Assembly (NCBI RefSeq): GCF_017312725.1 | Contig: NZ_BOPO01000064.1 | Location: forward strand, 1-64,000 | Length of the DNA: 64,000 nucleotides | Direction: 5' to 3' | Source of the DNA: Actinocatenispora comari | GTDB lineage: Bacteria; Actinomycetota; Actinomycetes; Mycobacteriales; Micromonosporaceae | Shown here: positions 31,548-41,300 of the stretch, one piece after another | Layout of the letters: each line of letters begins with the position of its first letter | How positions within the stretch are numbered: the stretch's first letter is position 1 | Program-made: the position numbers and the translations under genes | The notes under the pieces: generated by a model | Databases searched by the model: none | What the model was told of the DNA's origin: nothing | The model's input: only the letters and a program-made list of their open reading frames with translations

Positions 31548-33332
31548 TCAGCTCAGGCAGTGGACGACGGCGGCGGAGTGCGCCGGCAGCTGGATCTCCT
31601 GCCGGGCGTAGACGAAGCCGGGCGCGGTGGCGAGCGGAACGTCCACCGGAACGCCGTGCAGGGCAACGGCTCTCCGCCGATCGGAGAGATTGACCGCGAT
31701 CCGGTACGGTCCACGGTGGACGGTCAACCATTCGGCGCCGGTGTCCACCCGTACCTCCTCCAGGCGCGGATCGGACAGCTCCGGGATCGAACGGCGCAGC
31801 GCGATCAGCTTGCGGTAGAAGCCGAACATCGCCGCGTGGGCCGGCTCGGCCAGCTCCTCCCAGCGCAGCACCGAGGCGGCGAACGTCTCCGGATCCTGCG
31901 GATCGGGTACGTCGCCGGGCGGCCAGCCGTGCGCGGCGAACTCGGCCCGCCGGCCGGCCGCGACGTTCGCGGCCAGGTCCGGCTCCGGATGGCTGGTGAA
32001 GAACTGCCACGGCGTGCTGGCCGCCCACTCCTCGCCCATGAACAGCATCGGCGTGAACGGCGAGGTGAGCATCAGCATCGCGCCGACCCGGCACAGCCGG
32101 TCGGACAGCGTCGCCGAGATCCGGTCGCCGGTGGCCCGGTTGCCGATCTGGTCGTGGTCCTGCAGGAACACCACGAACCGGTGCCCCGGCGTCGCGCGCC
32201 GGTCCACCGGCCGGCCGTGGTGCCGGCGCCGGAAGCTGGACCAGCTGCCGTCATGGAAGTACGCCCCGGTCAGTACCTTGGCCACGCCGTCGACCGAGCC
32301 GAAGTCGGCGTAGTAGCCCTGCCGTTCGCCGGTCAGCAGCGCGTGCACGCAGTGGTGCACGTCGTCGTCCCAGGACGCCGCGAGCCCGTAGCCGTTCGCT
32401 GCCCGCGGGGTGACCAGCCGCGGGTCGTTGCGGTCGGACTCGGCGATCAGCGACAGCGGCCGGTTCAGCCGGGACGACAGCGCGTCCACCTCGACGGCCA
32501 GCTCCTCCAACAGGTGCAGCGCCCGATCGTCGGCCAGCGCGTGCACCGCGTCGAGCCGCAACGCGTCGAGATGGTAGTCGCGAAGCCAGCTCAGCGCGTT
32601 GTCCACGATGTAGCGACGAACCTCGTCGGAGTCCGGGCCGTCCAGGTTGACCAGCTCGCCCCAGGTGTTGCGGCCCGCCTGGAGATAGGGCCCGAACCGG
32701 GGCAGGTAGTTGCCGGACGGCCCGAGATGGTTGTACACCACGTCGAGCACGACGCCGAGCCCGCGCGCGTGGCAGGCGTCGACGAAGCGCTTCAACCCGT
32801 CCGGCCCGCCGTACGGTTCGTGCACCGCGTACCACAGCACGCCGTCGTAGCCCCAGTTGCGCGGCCCGTTGAACGCGTTGACCGGCAGGATCTCCACCAG
32901 GTCGACGCCCAGCTCGACCAGGTGGTCCAGCCGCTCGATCGCGGCGTCGAAGGTGCCGCCCGGGGTGAACGTGCCGACGTGCAGCTCGTACAGCACGCTG
33001 CCGGGCAGCGCGCGGCCGGTCCAGTCGCCGTCGGTCCAGTCGAACGCGTCCTGGTCGTAGGTCGCCGACAGCTCGTGCACGCCGTCCGGCTGCCGCGGCG
33101 AGCGCGGATCGGGCAGCGCGGCCTCGTCGTCGTCGAGCAGGAAGCCGTACCGGGTGCCGGCCGGCAACTCGGCCAGCTCCAGCCGCCACCAGCCGTCCGG
33201 CCCGGCGGCCAGCTCGTGCACCTCGTCGACCGCCGCCAGCGCCGCGCCCACCCCGTTCGGCTCGTCGCCGGGTGGTCGCAGCCGCACCCGTACCCGGGAC
33301 ACGGCCGGTGCCCACACCTCGAACGCCGTCAC
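31548..33332 (-). CDS. treZ: Maltooligosyltrehalose trehalohydrolase
   Basis: This 594-residue GH13 enzyme releases trehalose from maltooligosyltrehalose, the second step of the TreY–TreZ route. An N-terminal beta domain (1–90) opens FEVWAPAVSRVRVRL. The barrel has VNAFNGPRNWGYDG, the nucleophile Asp in LRLDAVHA, the acid Glu in LIAESDRND and the transition-state Asp in FLQDHDQIGNRA. Length is normal. It starts at a GTG with a weak ribosome binding site. No treY or treX gene is in the window, so the partner must be elsewhere. The GH15 enzyme at 13.3 kb may be a trehalase. Confidence 0.93.
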   Translation of the reverse strand: MTAFEVWAPAVSRVRVRLRPPGDEPNGVGAALAAVDEVHELAAGPDGWWRLELAELPAGTRYGFLLDDDEAALPDPRSPRQPDGVHELSATYDQDAFDWTDGDWTGRALPGSVLYELHVGTFTPGGTFDAAIERLDHLVELGVDLVEILPVNAFNGPRNWGYDGVLWYAVHEPYGGPDGLKRFVDACHARGLGVVLDVVYNHLGPSGNYLPRFGPYLQAGRNTWGELVNLDGPDSDEVRRYIVDNALSWLRDYHLDALRLDAVHALADDRALHLLEELAVEVDALSSRLNRPLSLIAESDRNDPRLVTPRAANGYGLAASWDDDVHHCVHALLTGERQGYYADFGSVDGVAKVLTGAYFHDGSWSSFRRRHHGRPVDRRATPGHRFVVFLQDHDQIGNRATGDRISATLSDRLCRVGAMLMLTSPFTPMLFMGEEWAASTPWQFFTSHPEPDLAANVAAGRRAEFAAHGWPPGDVPDPQDPETFAASVLRWEELAEPAHAAMFGFYRKLIALRRSIPELSDPRLEEVRVDTGAEWLTVHRGPYRIAVNLSDRRRAVALHGVPVDVPLATAPGFVYARQEIQLPAHSAAVVHCLS

Positions 33333-33420
33333 CGGAGCATCATCGCATGATCACCATCGGTACCGGCGAACGCGAGCGCCGCGCGTCGGCCGCTGCGCCC
33401 CCGGATCGGCGGCGCGCTCG

Positions 33421-33494
33421 GTGACCGTCGGTGCCGAGCAGCAGCCGCCAGCCCGCTCAGTGACCGTCGGTGCCGAGCAGCAGCCGCCAGCCCG
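33421..33494. repeat. 39-bp-period duplication of the 3' end of a ROK gene
   Basis: Positions 33421–33455 and 33460–33494 are identical over 35 bases, a 39-base period that also includes the flanking CGCTC. The right copy encodes the last residues (WRLLLGTDGH) of the ROK protein and is followed by its TGA (33459–33457). In the left copy the equivalent codon is CGA. Confidence 0.92.
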
Positions 33495-34770
33495 GTGCGT
33501 ACGTGCCGTGCAGTACCAGCGAGGCGGCGCCGACCGCGCCGGCGTCCGGGCCGACCAGGCTGTCCTCGATCGCCACCGTGCGCACCCGGCGGGCGATCGA
33601 GTGCCCGTTGACCTGCCGGTCGATCTCGTCCCGGACCGGCTCGGCGAACCCGGTCGGCGCGTCGCCGCCGAGCACGACCTGGGACACGTCGAGCAGGTTC
33701 ACCGCGCTCAGCACTGCCTGGCCGACCCGCTCCGCGGCCACCCGCACCGTGTCGGCGGCGGCCTTGTCACCGTCGCGAGCGGCGCGGCACAGCCGGTCGT
33801 AGTCGGCCCGGGCCCGATCGGGCCGCAGGTCGAGGCCGAGCCGGTTGGCGGCACGGCGACCGTGCCGGTCGAGCAGATCTGCCACCAGCGCGGCCGGCGA
33901 GCAGTGCGCCTCCAGGCAGCCGCGGGCACCGCACCGGCACGGTCGACCGTCCGGCACCACCACCACGTGGCCGATCTCGCCGGCGTTGCCGGAGTCGCCG
34001 CGCAGCACCCGGTCCCAGTGCACGACGCCGGCGCCGATGCCGGTTCCCAGGTACAGGAACAGGAAGCTGCCGGACCGCTGCGCGCCGCCAGCCCAGCGTT
34101 CCCCGATCGCGGCGGCGGTGGCGTCGTTGTCCACCACAGTGGACAGTCCGGTCGCGGTGTGCAGCGCGTCGCGCAGCGCCACCTGGTGCCAGCCGGCCAG
34201 GTTCGGCGGTTCGACGACCAGCCCGTGCCGGGTGTCCAGCGGGCCGGGCACCGCCACACCGAGCCCGAGGATCCGGCCCCGGGGTACGCCGGCCTGCTGC
34301 ACGGCGCGGTCGACGGCCCGGGCCACCACCCCGACCAGCCTGGCCGGGTCGCCGGTGGAGGCCAGCCGCCGCCGGTGCCGGTGCACGGTGCCGCCGGCCA
34401 AGTCGACCACCGCGGTGACCATCGCGTCCGGGTCGAGGTGCACGCCGACGGAGAAGTACGCGTCGGAGCGGATGGTCAGCAGGGTGCGGCGCTTGCCGCC
34501 GCTGGACGGGGCCCGGCCGGTCTCGGCGATCAGTCCCGCGGCGAGCAGCCGCCGGACGATGTTGGACACAGTCTGGGTGGTCAGACCGGTCATCGCGGCG
34601 AGCTCGACCCGGCTGATCCCGGCTGCCTCGCGGATCGCGTCGAGGACGACCGCCTGGTTGTAGCCGCCGACCCGGGGCAGGTTGGTGCCGCTGCGCGTCT
34701 GCGCGACTGCTTCGGGTAGCGCCGGGACCGGCGGTTCGCCGTCGTCGTCAGTTCGAGTCCGGGAAGTCAT
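33457..34770 (-). CDS. ROK-family transcriptional repressor of the sugar importer
   Basis: From the ATG at 34770 the protein has 437 residues. An Asp/Pro-rich leader is followed by a winged helix (SRVELAAMTGLTTQTVSNIV, about 50–70) and a ROK domain. The latter has VAVPGPLD, VVDNDATAAAIGERW, LYLGTGIGAG and the zinc motif CRCGARGCLE. It is divergent from a family-1 ABC sugar importer, the likely target, and a dyad overlaps its start. The open frame extends to 34827 but without a ribosome binding site. The 3' end carries a recent duplication described separately. Confidence 0.88.
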   Translation of the reverse strand: MTSRTRTDDDGEPPVPALPEAVAQTRSGTNLPRVGGYNQAVVLDAIREAAGISRVELAAMTGLTTQTVSNIVRRLLAAGLIAETGRAPSSGGKRRTLLTIRSDAYFSVGVHLDPDAMVTAVVDLAGGTVHRHRRRLASTGDPARLVGVVARAVDRAVQQAGVPRGRILGLGVAVPGPLDTRHGLVVEPPNLAGWHQVALRDALHTATGLSTVVDNDATAAAIGERWAGGAQRSGSFLFLYLGTGIGAGVVHWDRVLRGDSGNAGEIGHVVVVPDGRPCRCGARGCLEAHCSPAALVADLLDRHGRRAANRLGLDLRPDRARADYDRLCRAARDGDKAAADTVRVAAERVGQAVLSAVNLLDVSQVVLGGDAPTGFAEPVRDEIDRQVNGHSIARRVRTVAIEDSLVGPDAGAVGAASLVLHGTYAPGWRLLLGTDGH

Positions 34771-34776
34771 TGACTT
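34764..34776. promoter_or_regulatory. Probable ROK operator, perfect 13-bp palindrome
   Basis: AAGTCA-T-TGACTT is a perfect inverted repeat overlapping the ROK start codon. An AT-rich tract with TTAGTTAA (34774–34781) and ACTTTC (34795–34800) continues toward the importer gene, echoing the ACTTTC element before the other ROK-controlled importer. Confidence 0.5.
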
Positions 34777-34948
34777 AGTTAATCCAATGGTTTTACTTTC
34801 GTGCAACACGGTTGGCATGACCGACATGGGAACCAGCTACCACGCGGCACGGGGCTGCCGCGCCCTGAGTGGTTGGTGCCCTCGCGTGACAGGTTGAGCG
34901 GACGGTCCACATCGCTGCGGATTCCCCGGCCGCTCGGGAAGGACCACC

Positions 34949-36316
34949 ATGCGGTTCCGAAAGCTCGCGACGATCGCCCTCACCGGTGCGGTGATCGCGC
35001 CCCTGCTGGCGGCGTGCGGCTCGTCCGGTGACTCGAAGAACGAGATCAAGATCGCCTACCAGCGGTCCACCGACAACAACAGCCGGATCATGGACAACTT
35101 CCTGGCTGGGGTGAAGAAGCAGTTCGAGAAGGCAAATCCGGGCAAGACGGTCAAGCTGATCCCGATCCAGGCGACCGAGAACGACTACTACACCAAGCTC
35201 GACCTGATGATGAAGTCGCCGCGCACTGCGCCCGACCTCGCCTACGAGGACACCTTCCTCATCAACTCCGACATCAAGGCCGGCTTCCTGCGCCCGATCG
35301 ACGCGCAGGTCAAGTCCTGGGACCAGTGGAGCCAGTTCCAGGACACCGCGAAGCAGTCGGTCACCGGCCAGGACGGCAAGGTGTACGGCGTGCCGGACGG
35401 CACCGACACCCGTGGGATCTGGTACAACAAGCAGGTTTTCGCCAAGGCCGGGCTGCCCGCGAACTGGGAGCCGAAGTCGTGGAACGACCTGCTGTCGGCC
35501 GCGCGGCAGATCAAGAAGAAGGTTCCCGGCGCGATCCCGATGAACCTCTACACCGGTAAGGCCGGTGGCGAGGCGTCGAGCATGCAGGGCTTCGAGATGC
35601 TGCTCTACGGCACCAGCGACCAGCTGTACAACCCGCAGCAGAAGAAGTGGGTCGTCGGCAGCAAGGGCTTCCAGGACTCGATGAACTTCCTGAAGACCGT
35701 GTACTCCACCGGTCTGGGCCCGAAGCCGTCGCAGGCGCTGGACGCCAACATCAGTACCAACATCAACACCGACTGGTTCCCGAACGCGAAGATCGGGTTC
35801 TCCATCGACGGCTCGTGGACGGCGAACAACTGGATCTCCACCGGCCCCAAGCCGTGGAAGGACTGGACGAAGGACATCGGCTGGACCGCGATGCCGACCC
35901 AGAACGGTCAGGCGCCCGGCAAGACCAGCATGTCCGGCGGGTGGAGCTGGGCGATCACCAAGAACGCCAAGAACCCCACGCTGGCGTGGAAGTTCATCAC
36001 CGCGATGCAGACCGAGCCGAACGCGGTGAAGTACGACAACGCCTCGCAGAACATCGCCGTGCGCAAGGACGTCGCGGCCGACGCGAAGTACCAGAACTCC
36101 TCGCCGACGGTGAAGTTCTTCACCGACCTGGTCGCGGCCACCCACTACCGGCCCGCCTACGCCGAGTACCCCAAGGTGTCCACGGTGATCCAGGAGCAGA
36201 TGGAGGCGGTGACCACCGGCAGTTCCAGTCCGGCCAAGGCATCCGCCGACTATGACAAGGCGGTGGCCGACATCGTCGGCAACAACACGACCAAGGACTC
36301 GGGCCCGGCGAAATGA
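34949..36316 (+). CDS. ABC-importer sugar-binding lipoprotein (family 1)
   Basis: The 455-residue protein has a lipoprotein signal ending PLLAAC (Cys23). The SBP_bac_1 fold shows EKANPGKTVKLIPIQ, GVPDGTDTRGIWYNKQVFAKAG and SGGWSWAITKNAKNPTLAW, the hinge and ligand regions of maltose/trehalose-type binding proteins. It captures a mono- or oligosaccharide outside the membrane. GGAAGGACC precedes the ATG. The stop overlaps the start of the first permease gene (ATGA). Confidence 0.92.
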   Translation: MRFRKLATIALTGAVIAPLLAACGSSGDSKNEIKIAYQRSTDNNSRIMDNFLAGVKKQFEKANPGKTVKLIPIQATENDYYTKLDLMMKSPRTAPDLAYEDTFLINSDIKAGFLRPIDAQVKSWDQWSQFQDTAKQSVTGQDGKVYGVPDGTDTRGIWYNKQVFAKAGLPANWEPKSWNDLLSAARQIKKKVPGAIPMNLYTGKAGGEASSMQGFEMLLYGTSDQLYNPQQKKWVVGSKGFQDSMNFLKTVYSTGLGPKPSQALDANISTNINTDWFPNAKIGFSIDGSWTANNWISTGPKPWKDWTKDIGWTAMPTQNGQAPGKTSMSGGWSWAITKNAKNPTLAWKFITAMQTEPNAVKYDNASQNIAVRKDVAADAKYQNSSPTVKFFTDLVAATHYRPAYAEYPKVSTVIQEQMEAVTTGSSSPAKASADYDKAVADIVGNNTTKDSGPAK

Positions 36317-37245
36317 CCGCGAGCACGACGGCCGAACGGACCCCCGCGGCACCGGAAGCTCCCGGTGCCGCGCGGGTTCCGACGCGCAGCCGGACGATCC
36401 TTCGCGGACTGCCGCTGGTGCCGGCGGTGGTGCTGCTGCTGGTCTTCCTGGCCGGACCGATCATCTACTGCATCTACTACGCGTTCACCGACATGCAGCT
36501 GACCGGCGCGACGACGACGAACTTCGTCGGGCTGGCCAACTTCCGCAAGGCGTTCGGTGACGACCAGTTCTACAACGCGATCCTGCAGACGCTGATCTTC
36601 ACGGTGCTGTCGGCGATCGTCGGGCAGAACATCCTGGGTCTGGTCATCGCGCTGCTGTTCCGGTTGGCCACCAAGGTGTTGCGGTCGATCGTCGGTGCGC
36701 TGGTGATCGCCGCCTGGGTGGTGCCGGAGATCGTCGCCGGCTACCTGATGTACGCGTTCTTCCGGGACGAGGGCAGCCTCAACGAGATCCTGAAGTTCCT
36801 GCACCTGCCGCAGCAGAACTGGCTCTACACGCTGCCGATCCTGGCGGTGTCGCTGGCCAACGTCTGGCGCGGCACCGCGTTCTCGATGCTGGTCTACTCG
36901 GCCGCACTGGCCGAGGTGCCGGCGGAGCTGACCGAGGCCGCGGCGATGGACGGTGCCGGTGTGTGGCAACGGTTCTGGCACGTCACGCTGCCCACCATCC
37001 GGCGGTCGGTGGCGACCAACCTGATGCTGATCACGTTGCAGACGCTGTCGGTGTTCGGGCTGATCTTCGCGATGACCAAGGGTGGCCCGAGCAACAAGAG
37101 CACGACGCTGCCGATCTACACGTACCAGACCGCGCTGCAGAACTACGAGATCGGGTACGGCACCGCGATGGCACTGGTACTGCTGGTGATCGGTGCCCTG
37201 TTCTCGCTGGTCTACCTGCGGGCGTTGCGACCGGAGGCGGACTGA
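36313..37245 (+). CDS. ABC sugar-importer permease (MalF type)
   Basis: The 310-residue protein has a 30-residue cytoplasmic leader and six membrane helices. The EAA loop reads ELTEAAAMDGAGVWQRFWHVTLPT, the docking helix for the ATPase. The segment VWRGTAFSMLVYSAALAEVP before it is typical of MalF/UgpA permeases. It forms half of the pore. No ATPase gene is in this operon, so an MsiK-like shared ATPase encoded elsewhere is the probable energiser, as is usual for family-1 sugar importers in actinobacteria. Confidence 0.92.
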   Translation: MTASTTAERTPAAPEAPGAARVPTRSRTILRGLPLVPAVVLLLVFLAGPIIYCIYYAFTDMQLTGATTTNFVGLANFRKAFGDDQFYNAILQTLIFTVLSAIVGQNILGLVIALLFRLATKVLRSIVGALVIAAWVVPEIVAGYLMYAFFRDEGSLNEILKFLHLPQQNWLYTLPILAVSLANVWRGTAFSMLVYSAALAEVPAELTEAAAMDGAGVWQRFWHVTLPTIRRSVATNLMLITLQTLSVFGLIFAMTKGGPSNKSTTLPIYTYQTALQNYEIGYGTAMALVLLVIGALFSLVYLRALRPEAD

Positions 37246-38078
37246 TGGCCAAGTCGGTACAGGCGGCGGGCAAGGTCGCCGCGAACGTCGGGCTCGCCGT
37301 GGTCGGTGTCGCGTTCCTGGTGCCGCTGCTGTGGGTGGTGACCACGTCGGTGGCGCAGGGGCAGACGCTGAAGGTGGAGTGGCCCAAGCACTTCACCGGT
37401 GCGAACTTCGCGCACGTGACCACGGTGGACATCCTGTTCCGGCCGCTGCTCAACGGGTTGATCCTGTGCGGCGGCGGCACGCTGATCACCGTGGTGGTGG
37501 CGATCCTCGCCGCGTATCCGTTGTCGCGCTACCGATCCCGGCTCAAGCGGCCGTTCCTGCTGACGATCCTGTTCACCACCGGGCTGCCGATCACCGCGAT
37601 CATGATCCCGGTGTACGCGATGTTCACCCAGCTCAACCTGATCGACCAGATGTGGTCGGCGACGGTGTTCATGGGCTCGACGGCGCTGCCGTTCGGCATC
37701 TGGCTGATGAAGAACTTCATGGACAGCGTGCCGGTGGAGCTGGAGGAGGTCGCCTGGACCGACGGGGCGAGCTCGATGGCGACACTGCGCCGCATCGTGC
37801 TGCCGCTGATGTGGCCCGGCGTGATCGTGGTGACGATCTTCACGTTCATCGGCATGTGGGGCAATTTCTTCGTGCCCTTCATCCTGCTGATCGATCCGAA
37901 CCAGCTGCCGGCCTCGGTCAGCATCTTCACCTTCTTCGATCCGCAGCACGGCGGGGTGCAGTACGGCCAGCTGGCCGCGTTCTCGATCTTCTACTGCATC
38001 CCGGTGGCGGTGTTGTACCTGGTCATGTCGCGGAAATTGTCCGGCTCGTTCGCCCTGGGCGGTGCCCTGAAGGGCTGA
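37245..38078 (+). CDS. ABC sugar-importer permease (MalG type)
   Basis: This 277-residue protein starts at an ATG that shares one base with the previous stop codon (TGATG) and follows GGAGGCGG. It has six membrane helices and the EAA loop ELEEVAWTDGASSMATLRRIVLPL. A short N-terminus and the YPLSRYRSRLKRPFLL region are standard for MalG/UgpE permeases. It completes the pore with the upstream permease. The operon ends here at a hairpin. Confidence 0.92.
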   Translation: MAKSVQAAGKVAANVGLAVVGVAFLVPLLWVVTTSVAQGQTLKVEWPKHFTGANFAHVTTVDILFRPLLNGLILCGGGTLITVVVAILAAYPLSRYRSRLKRPFLLTILFTTGLPITAIMIPVYAMFTQLNLIDQMWSATVFMGSTALPFGIWLMKNFMDSVPVELEEVAWTDGASSMATLRRIVLPLMWPGVIVVTIFTFIGMWGNFFVPFILLIDPNQLPASVSIFTFFDPQHGGVQYGQLAAFSIFYCIPVAVLYLVMSRKLSGSFALGGALKG

Positions 38079-38097
38079 GAAGGCTGTCCCGAACGTG

Positions 38098-38127
38098 AGC
38101 CGGGCCGCGAGCGGCGGCCCGGCTTTC
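38098..38127 (+). terminator. Terminator of the sugar-importer operon
   Basis: Positions 38098–38108 pair exactly with 38114–38124 around GAGCG, followed by TTCG. It lies 20 bases after the last permease stop codon. Confidence 0.7.
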
Positions 38128-38215
38128 GTGCTGCCACCGTCGAGGCGAAAAGACCGTTAAGGACGATTTAAATAACTTGGCGTTGGTTCGTCCTGGCGGA
38201 CTGTGGTCATGGCGC

Positions 38216-38237
38216 ATGTCCGCCACATGGCGGACAT
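38216..38237. promoter_or_regulatory. Perfect 10-bp dyad upstream of the sedolisin–Kelch gene
   Basis: ATGTCCGCCA and TGGCGGACAT are exact inverted repeats separated by CA. A further TGGCGGAC occurs at 38195–38202, so TGGCGGA is present three times in 45 bases. The AT-rich tract TTTAAATAAC at 38168–38177 lies just upstream. A repressor or activator site is likely. Confidence 0.55.
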
Positions 38238-38360
38238 TGAATGCCTACCGCCAGCTTCGGGATTGTTACCCCCAGCGCGGTACCAGCCGCGTCGTTGTTC
38301 ACATTCAGGGGCAAGGAGGCCCCGGGTGACAACACGTGCAGAAAGGCTGGGAGGACCTTG

Positions 38361-41300
38361 ATGCACAGTAGAAGAAGGCTGCACCGACGCGTGAGAGCCG
38401 GCATGTACGGCCTCGCCGTCGCCTCGGCGGTGGCGTTGGGAGGCCTGGGCACGCAGACCCCGGTGCTCGCCGCCCCGTCCGGGGACACCACCACCGCCCG
38501 CCCCAACGTGGAACAGGTCTGCGGACCGGCCAAGGCCGGCGAGTTCACCTGCTTCTCGTTGCGTCGCACCGATGTGGCCGGTGCGAAGGGCATTCAACCC
38601 AACGACACACCGTCCGGGTACGGGCCGACCGACCTGCGCAGCGCCTACAACCTGCCGGACAACGGCGGTGCGGGTCAGACCGTGGCGATCGTCGACGCGT
38701 ACGACAACCCGAACGCCGAATCCGACCTCGCGGTCTACCGCCAGCAGTACGGGCTGCCCCCCTGCACCACCGACAACGGGTGCTTCCAGAAGGTGGACCA
38801 GCGCGGCGGGACGGACTACCCGAGCCCCGACTCCGGTTGGGCCGGTGAGATCGCCCTCGACCTCGACATGGTCTCCGCGATCGCGCCGAACGCGCACATC
38901 CTGCTGGTCGAGGGCGACACCGCCAACTTCGACGACCTCGGTACCTCGGTCAACACCGCGGTGTCGATGGGCGCCAAGTACGTGTCGAACTCGTACGGCA
39001 CCGGCTACACCTCGCAGCCCGGCAGCGGCGAGTCCGCCGACGAGCTGACCTACGAGGAGGAGTACTACAACCACCCCGGCGTGGCGATCACCGTCTCGTC
39101 CGGTGACAGCGACTACGGCGTCGCGTTCCCCGCGGCCTCGCAGTACGTCACCTCGGTCGGCGGCACCTCGCTGGTGCGCGACAACAGCGACCGCGGGTGG
39201 TCGGAGAGCGTCTGGCACAACTCGTACGGCGGCCCCGGCTCGGGTTGCTCGATGTACGAGCCGAAGCCGGCGTTCCAGCACGACACCGGTTGCGACATGC
39301 GCGCCGTCTCGGACGTGTCCGCGGTCTCCGACCCGGAGACCGGCGTCGCGGTCTACAACAGCTACCAGGCGTCCGGCTGGGCGCAGTACGGCGGCACCAG
39401 CGCGGCGTCCCCGATCATCGCCGGGGTCTACGCCACCGCCGGCACCCCGGTCGCGGGCAGCTACCCGAACGCCTACCCGTACACCAACGCGGGCGCGCTC
39501 AACGACGTCACGCAGGGCGCGAACGGCAGCTGTGACCCGGCGTACCTGTGCACCGCGGGTACCGGCTACGACGGGCCGACCGGCCTGGGCACGCCGAACG
39601 GGCTGGCCGCGTTCCGCAGCGGTCCGCACGGCGTGGTGTCCGGCTCGGTCACCGACGCGGGCTCCGGCTCGGCGATCTCCGGCGCGACCATCAAGGTCGG
39701 GGACAACCAGGCCACCAGCGGCGACGACGGCAGCTACACGCTGACCCTGCCGCCGGGTGACTACACCGCGACGGCCTCCGCGTACGGCTACCAGAACAAG
39801 ACGGCGTCGATCACCGTCGAGGACGGTGGCACCGTCACGGCCGACTTCGCCCTGTCGACGGTGCAGAAGCACACCGTCACCGGTACCGTCACCGACGGCT
39901 CCGGCCACGGCTGGCCGCTGTACTCCAAGGTCACCGTGGACGGCGTCCCGGGCGGCCCGGTGTACACCAACCCCTACAACGGCAAGTTCTCGATCGACCT
40001 GCCGGCGGACGCCGACTACACCCTGCACGTCAGCTCCGAGCTGCCGGGCTACACGGGTGTGGACAGCGCCGTGCACGTGGGTGACACCGACGTGCACCAG
40101 AACCTGCAGCTGCTGGCCGACGCCACCACCTGCGCCGCGCCCGGCTACACCAAGAGGTACAACGGCACCAACCAGTCGTTCGACGGCACCACCACGCCGG
40201 ACGGCTGGACGGTCACCGACGCCACCGGCGACGGCGGCTGGAGCTTCACCGACGCGGGCAACCGGGGCAACAAGACCGGTGGTGACGGCGGCTTCGCCAT
40301 CATCGACAGCGACCACCTCGGCTCGTCCAAGACCGAGGACACGACGCTGAGCTCGCCGGTGACCGACCTGTCCGACGTGGACTCGCCGGCGGTCGGCTTC
40401 GACACGTACTACGACGGCTACTCCAGCCAGGTCGCCGACGTCGACGTCTCCGTCGACGGTGGGGCCAACTGGAGCAACGTCTGGCACCACACGACCGGCG
40501 TCACGTCCGGGCACCAGGAGGTCCAGGTGCCGGAGGCGGCGAACCAGTCCGCGGTGCAGGTCCGGTTCCACTTCACCGGCCACTACGGCTGGTACTGGGA
40601 GCTGGACAACGTGTTCGTCGGCGACGCGTACTGCGCGCCGGTGCACGGCGGCCTCGTCGCCGGTCAGGTCACCGACGCCAACACCGGGAACGGCATCAAG
40701 TCCGCCTCGGTGAGCAGCGACGACAAGCCGGCCGAGAGCGCCAGCACCATCGACGCCGTCGACGGCGGCTTCTACTGGATGTTCTCGTCGCTGACCGGTG
40801 CGCACCCGTTCACCGCCAGCAAGGGCGCCTACCAGTCGGTGTCGAAGTCGGTGTCGGTTGCCACCGACGACGTCACCCGGGCCGACTTCAGTCTGACCGC
40901 GGGACAGATCACGCTCGACAAGTCCTCGATCAAGAAGACGGTCGGCTGGGGCGAGTCCGCCTCCGGCAACGTGACCGTGACCAACACCGGCGGCCAGCCG
41001 GCGACGGTCAAGGTCAGCGAGCAGCCGGGCGACTTCCAGATGCAGTCCAAGAGCACCGGTGCGCCGGTGCACAAGGTGAAGGCCGACACGTCGGCCAAGC
41101 GTCTCGCCGGCAGCAAGGGCAAGGCCGACAACGCGCCGGCCGAGGTTCCCGCGGCCGACGACGCCTGGACCTCGATCGCGAACGCACCGACCGCGATCCA
41201 GGACAGCGCCGTGGGCGTCTACGACGGCAAGGTGTACTCGGCCTTCGGCTTCAACGGTTCGGCCGATACGAAGGACCTGTACGTGTACGACCCGGCCGAC

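Noticed and set aside
38241-38360. Upstream ATG extending the sedolisin–Kelch protein by 40 residues
   Set aside because: It lacks a ribosome binding site and would bury the signal peptide; the ATG at 38361 has both.
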